A stretch of DNA of 64,000 bases from Carettochelys insculpta (taxonomy: Eukaryota; Chordata; Testudines; Carettochelyidae). The notes under the pieces are model-generated. The model saw only the letters and a list, made by a program, of their open reading frames with translations. It was not told where the DNA came from and did no database searches. Positions 47,597 through 64,000 of this stretch are shown piece after piece. The stretch is from positions 16,182,001-16,246,000 of the forward strand of contig NC_134161.1 in NCBI RefSeq assembly GCF_033958435.1. Direction: 5' to 3'. The position numbers were made by a program, and so were the translations under genes. Every line of letters starts with the position of its first letter. The stretch's first letter is position 1.

Positions 47597-47870
47597 CGCC
47601 CTGGGTACCCCGCTTCCTGCCCCCTCTTCTTTGCCCCCCCCGCCCTGGGTGCCCCGCTTCCTGCCCCCTCTTCTTTGCCCCCCCCGCCCTGGGTACCCCG
47701 CTTCCTGCCCCCTCTTCTTTGCCCCCCCCCCGCCCTGGGTACCCCGCTTCCTGCCCCCTCTTCTTTGCCCCCCCCGCCCTGGGTACCCCGCTTCCTGCCC
47801 CCTCTTCTTTGCCCCCCCCCCCGCCCTGGGTACCCCGCTTCCTGCTCGCGCGCCCTGGGTGCGCTGCCCT
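47597..47870. repeat. 44-bp minisatellite, about six units, G-rich on the minus strand
   Basis: Units start at 47601, 47645, 47689, 47735, 47779 and 47826; a last partial unit starts at 47855. Each holds 'ctgggtaccccgcttcctgc' and then a C run before the next unit. Spacing is 44, 44, 46, 44 and 47 because the C run varies (8, 8, 10, 8, 11). Four C tracts of three or more per unit give four G tracts on the minus strand. It lies about 120 bp after the predicted EI24 exon 1 donor. Lack of stop codons makes it look open in several frames on both strands; it is not coding. Confidence 0.95.
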
Positions 47871-47949
47871 CTCCCAGGTACCCCGCCGCGCTCCCTGCCC
47901 CTCGCTCCCCACGACAAATCTGCAGCCCTAAACCCACCTTTAAGAAGTA

Positions 47950-48274
47950 CAGGTTGAGCCTCTCCAATCTGGAGCTCCCTGCATGGGCAGAATCCATAAT
48001 CCGGCGTGATTTTCGTTAGCCGGCCACCATTTGTCGTGGGTGTGGCCAAGTTTCTCGTGGTCCCATAAAGTTTGTTTCCAGCCACCAGTCCTGGCTCTCA
48101 GTGCTCTGTGCTGCTGCTTAGCTGTAATTTACCCCCGAATGTCTCCTCAGAGCCAGGTGAGCAGTGGAAGTGTTGGTAAAGTGCTAGGCAGTAGTGACCT
48201 CCTGTGGTCCAGCAAATTCTCTCCTCCTGCACTGATCAGGTCTTAAGGGTGTTGGATTAGAGAGGTTCAGCCTT
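47950..48274. mobile_element. Tc1/mariner (Tigger-like) MITE, copy 2
   Basis: A 325-bp element, left end 'caggttgagcctctccaatc', right end 'ggattagagaggttcagcc'. Flanked by TA (47948-47949 and 48275-48276). Collinear with 30750-31073. Located in EI24 intron 1. Confidence 0.8.
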
Positions 48275-49561
48275 TAATCTGTTAGGCAGGGGCCAGTCTG
48301 ATAGTGAGCGTTGGCATATTAGGATAGATATCGTGAATTGGACTGCTGTTTGATGGGATCCATTGCGGAGAGAACACTAGAGTGGTGTGCTCATGGTGGC
48401 ACATGTCGTAAGCAGATCAGCAACTGCATTTTGTACTAGCTGGAGCTTTTTCAGGGTATATGGCTTCATTCCTAGGTATGGGTTGCAACAGTGAAGACTG
48501 GTGTTAATGCTGAACTTGATTTCATTACTTCAAAAGTCTGAAGTTTACAACTTTCAAACAATTAGAGGCCTTCTGCCCATCTTTGTTTTGCAGGAGTGGG
48601 GCAAGGGCTATTGATGTGGTTTCCAATAGTCCTGACTTTTTTACCGAAACGTTGCATATTAATATAATCTTAAATGACTCCTGTAGCCTGGACAAATCCT
48701 ACCTTATGTTTAAAATGGCTGAGATGATGTTTAACTTACAATTCCATTACATGCATCAATGTGTAAAACAGGAATTCTTTGTTTACATCTAGCAGACCCA
48801 TATGCAGGAATTGTAGGGTGGCAGCTTCTCTTGTAAATATGGACCACTACCCTCTGCCCCATCTCAGCAGGCCCTGCTGTTCTGCCCCCACCCTCCATTC
48901 TCCAGCTGGCCTTGCCCTCCACCCTCATCTCCTCCAGCCACCCCGATTTGGGCTCCCTGTTCCCCACTAGACCCAAAGTTTCCCACGGCTTGGCCTGAAC
49001 ACCCCACACCAGTAAGGCCCCAACATGTCTCCTAGCCTAAACCCCCCATCCTCTTCTGGGCCCAAGGATAACCGCCCCCCAGCTTGGGAGGGGGAAGATA
49101 TCATCCACAGGGGATTGCTCCCCTGTAGTCTCTCTCCCCAGCACTTGCTGTGTAGTGCTCCATCTTGGCTTCCTGGCCTGCCGAGCCCCACTTCTCCGCA
49201 GGCATCTGGGAGGCCTTCAGCCACCCAGTGGGGTTCACAGGCTGGGAGGCAGTGGCAAAGCACAGTGGATGGGGGGGGTGGGAAGAGGGATGCCATGGTG
49301 AGGTGAGCCCCTGCTGCTGCCACCGCTGGCTAGCCTGGTAATCCCTGTCCAGGCTAGTTGGAAAGGCGCAGCCCATGTGAGAGCTGTGTTTGCACTCCTT
49401 GCACCCCGTGTATGGGCCTGTCTAGTATGGTAATGTTTCCTTTTCTGTCTTCCAGGCTCCATCAGTTTCCCATCTCTGCACAATGACAAAAGTTTGGGCT
49501 CTTCTCCTCCTTTTTCCCTGTAGTTGATAGTTTTGGAATCAGAGGTGATGCTGGAGAAGAG

Positions 49562-60822
<11,261 letters not shown>

Positions 60823-61317
60823 TAGTATATGCTGTGGGGGTCACTTCAGAACATAAAGCAAAAGTACAACCCACAGTGTCCTTTATTTTTTAGTATGGAG
60901 GGTAAGCAGTCAGCTTGAGATGGCACATTGCATGCTGGAACACGTAGTTTCCACAAACTGGCACAAAATGAGCTGTAATCTGTTTTGTTTCATGCATACT
61001 TGATAAGACCTTCTGGCTCAGACATGCAGCTAGTGTGGCCCTTATTTGGAGGAAGTGTAAACAGCCATGTGCTCTGGTATGTGTAATGCCATAAAAGGAA
61101 CATTTCTATCCAGAGGTTTTTGGTCCACATGTGGTGATTGACTTGGCGTTGTGATAGTTGCTTGTGTTGGGCGTGTTAACAAGTGCACTGTGGAATATGT
61201 GCACTGTGTTTTTGTCGAGAGAGCTTGTTGCTTTCTGGGAGAAATGACGACTGTGTTTCTTGCCACCATTATTTTGACTGGCAGCATGTTTGGAAAATAG
61301 GCAGTGGAAACAGCATG

Positions 61318-61420
61318 GTAATGTGATTAGAGAAGAGGACTGGGAGGCAGGAGACCTGAGTTCTCCCCTCAGTTCTGACAGTGGCTTACTGTATGACTTT
61401 GGACTCTGTGCCTCAGTTTC
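61318..61420 (+). mobile_element. MIR-type SINE, cut by a CR1 insertion
   Basis: 'ctgggaggcaggagacctga', 'cagtggcttactgtatgac' and 'ctctgtgcctcagtttc' are the MIR core order. It stops abruptly at the CR1 3' terminus that begins at 61421. Confidence 0.6.
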
Positions 61421-64000
61421 ATAGACTGACAGAATCCTAGAGCTGGAAGGGACCCCAGGACGTCATTGAGTCCGGTCCCCTGCCCAAAGCTAACTAAATC
61501 ATCCCATCCAGAACTTTGTCAAGCCAGGGCTTAAAAACCTCTGTAGGCAATGCATTACATTGCTTCACCACCCTTCTGGTGAAATAGTTTTTCCTAATAT
61601 CCAACCTTCACCTCCCACTCTGTATGTAACTTGAGACCATTGCTCTTTGTTCTGCCATCTGTTGCTAATAAGAACAATCTCTCTCCATCCTCCTTAGAAC
61701 CTCCTTCAGGAAGTTGATGGCTGCCATCAAATTGCCTCTCACTTTTTTCTTCTGCGAACTAAGACCAAATCCCTCAGCCTTTCCTTGTAGGTTATGTGCT
61801 CCAGCCCTCTAATAGTTTTGATTGCCCTCTGCTGAAACCTTTCCAATGCATCCACATCCTTTCTATGCTGGAGGGCCAGTGCAGGCTCACCAGTGTGGAA
61901 TACAGAGGAATAATAACTTCTCTAGATCTTCTGAAAATGCTCATCCCAATGCACCACAATATGGTATTAGCCCTCGGGGCACACTGACTCATATCCAGCT
62001 TCTCATCCACTGTAATTCCCAAGTCTGTTCTGCTGCTCTGCTATTTAGCCAGTCTGTCCCCAGTCTGTAACGGTGCTTGGGATTCTTCTGTCCCAAGTGC
62101 AGGACTCTGTACTTGTCCTTTTTGAACCTCCTCATATTTCTTTTGGCCTCATCCTCCAATTTATTTAGGTCACTCTGGACCCTATCTCTACCCTCAACAT
62201 ATCTATCTCTCCCCCTAGCTTAGTGTCCTCTGCAAATTTGCTGAGGGTTCAATCCATTCCCTCATCCAAGTAATTAATAAAGATGTTGAACAATACTAGC
62301 CCTAGAACCAATCCTTGGGGCACTCCACTTGAAACTGACCGCCAACCAGACATAAAGACATTGATCACTACTTATTGGGCCCGATCATCTAGCCAACTTT
62401 CTGTCCATCTTACAGTCAATTTGTCCAATCCATACTTAATTTACAGGCAGGAATATTGTGAGAGACTGTATCAAAAGCTTTGCTAAATTCAAGGTATATC
62501 ATAACCATTGACTTTCCCATGTCTGCAGAGCCAGGTACCTCATCATAGAAACTAATCAGATTGGTCAGATGTGACATACACTTAGTGTATCCATGTTGAC
62601 TATTGCTGATCAGTTTCCTGTCTTCCAAGTGCTTCAAAATGGATTCTGTGAGGATCCTGTCCATGATTTTTCTGGGGACTGAGGCAAGGCTGACGAGCCT
62701 ATAGTTTTCTGGATTGTCTTCCTTTCCTCTTTTAAAGATGGGTACTATTTTGCCTTTTTCCAATCATCCGGGACCTCTTCTGATCTGCAGTGACATTTGC
62801 CAATTCACTCAGGACTCTTGGATTTATTATATCTGGACCCGTAGGTTTGCGTATGTCTGGCTTTTCTAAATAGCTCTTAACCTGTTCTTTCCCCACTAAG
62901 GGCTGCCCACCTAGTGCAGTAGTCTGGGAACTGACCTTTTCTGTGAAGACAGAGACCAAAAAAAAAAAAAAGCATTGAGTCCTTCAGCTTTTACCACATC
63001 ATCTGTCACCATGTTATCTCCCTCATCCAGTAAGGGCTTCACACCTTCCCTGATCACTCTTATTGTTAACATGCCTGTAGAAACCCATCCGCTTACCCTT
63101 CACATTTCTTGCTAGCTTCAGTTCCCATTGTGCTTTTGCCTTTCTAATTACTCACCTGCATTCTCAAGCGGTATATTTATTCTCCCACATCGTCATCCAT
63201 CCAAATTTCTATTTCTTACACACACTTTTTGAGTTTAAGCTTGCCAAGGATTTCTCTGGTAAGCCAAGCTGGTTGCCTACCATATTTGCTTTCCTTATTG
63301 TGCATTGGGATGGTTTGTTTCTATGCCTTCAGTAAGGCTTCTTTAAAATATTGCCAGTTCTCCTGGACTCCTTTTCCCTTCATATTAACTTCCCAGGGGA
63401 TCCTGCCCATCTGTTCTCTCAGGGAGTCAAGGTCTGCTCTTCTGAAATCCAACATGTGTATTTTACTGTTCACCTTTCTTCCTTTCTTCAGGATCCTGAA
63501 CTCTACCATCTCATGATTGCTGCAGCTCAGGTTGCCACCTGCTTCTATTTCTCCTACTAGTTCCTCCCTGTTTGTGAGCATCAGGTCAAGGTGCATGTGG
63601 CCCCTGATCAGTTCTTTCAGTACTTGTACCAGGAAATTATCCCCAACATTCTCCAAAAACCTCTTAGATTGTCTGTGTGCTGCTGTATTGGACTCCCAAA
63701 AGTTGTCAGGGTGATTTAAGTCCTTCATGAGAGGCAGGACCTGTGATCTGGAAGCTTCTCTTAGTTGGCTGAGGAAAGACTTGTCTACCTCATCCACCTG
63801 ATCTGGTGGTCTGTAGCAGTCACTAACCACAACATCACCTCTGTTGCTTCTGCCTCTAAGCGTAACCCAAATACTGTCAATGAGCTTTTCTCCCTCTGTA
63901 TACTGGAGCTCTGAGCAACGACACTGCTCTCTTTCTTACAGTACAACTCCTCCTCCTTTTCTCCCCTGCCTGTCCTTCCTGAACAGTATACCATGACTGT
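61421..64000 (-). mobile_element. CR1 LINE, endonuclease through 3' end (continues past the right edge)
   Basis: The longest CR1 in the window. On the minus strand it runs from an APE-type endonuclease (SDCYRPPDQVDEVDKSFLSQL, 63830 down, followed by LNHPDNFWE) to the reverse transcriptase (IVPIFKRGKEDNPENYR, IYLEFSKAFDTVSHN; 62763 down) and the 3' terminus near 61421. The endonuclease GDFNHPD motif reads KDLNHPD and many stops are present, so it is dead. It lies in the EI24 intron after coding exon 5. Confidence 0.9.

Noticed and set aside
47597..47870. CRISPR-like array
   Set aside because: Units are directly adjacent with no unique spacers, in vertebrate nuclear DNA. It is a minisatellite.
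47203..47997. Long open frames of 165-264 codons on both strands
   Set aside because: They run through a GC-rich CpG island and a 44-bp minisatellite with no stops in any frame. The unit length is not a multiple of three, so the same frame would change meaning at each unit. Not coding.
62942..62972. A-run at about 62958 as a polyadenylation or retrogene tail
   Set aside because: It is inside the minus-strand CR1 and no retrogene body precedes it; simple slippage.

Overview
The window is nuclear DNA from a vertebrate, almost certainly a cryptodiran turtle. The genes are intron-rich with GT-AG splice sites and CpG-island promoters. The interspersed repeats (CR1 LINE tails, the turtle tRNA-derived SINE, an old MIR-type SINE, a Penelope-like fragment and CG-rich MITEs) are the mix I associate with turtle genomes. 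I cannot name the species. Four protein-coding genes are supported, all orthologues of genes on human 11q24. Layout, left to right: FOXRED1 (minus strand, first three coding exons only, running off the left edge); a CCAAT-rich bidirectional CpG-island promoter; SRPRA (plus strand, complete, 14 coding exons, 647 aa); FAM118B (minus strand, complete, 6 coding exons plus a likely noncoding first exon, 389 aa), tail-to-tail with SRPRA and about 0.2 kb from it; an 8 kb repeat-rich intergenic stretch; and EI24 (plus strand, first five coding exons, running off the right edge). Roles: FOXRED1 is a mitochondrial complex I assembly oxidoreductase. SRPRA is the GTPase subunit of the ER signal-recognition-particle receptor. 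FAM118B is a SIR2-fold protein related to bacterial anti-phage SIR2 proteins. EI24 is an ER membrane protein of autophagy. They are neighbours rather than members of one pathway. The FOXRED1/SRPRA pair shares a promoter, as in other vertebrates. Introns and intergenic DNA hold most of the unusual structure. Two SINE foldbacks form near-perfect hairpins. One is bounded by a clean 14-bp target-site duplication, so it entered as one unit. The other lies in a FAM118B intron and should be transcribed as double-stranded RNA. There is a 36-bp-arm hairpin in an SRPRA intron, a 44-bp G-quadruplex-prone minisatellite just after the EI24 first exon, and a gene order (EI24 next to FAM118B) that differs from human in the way one inversion predicts. 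FAM118B also reads about 40 residues past the human C-terminus. I found no prokaryote-like system, CRISPR array, or tRNA or rRNA gene.
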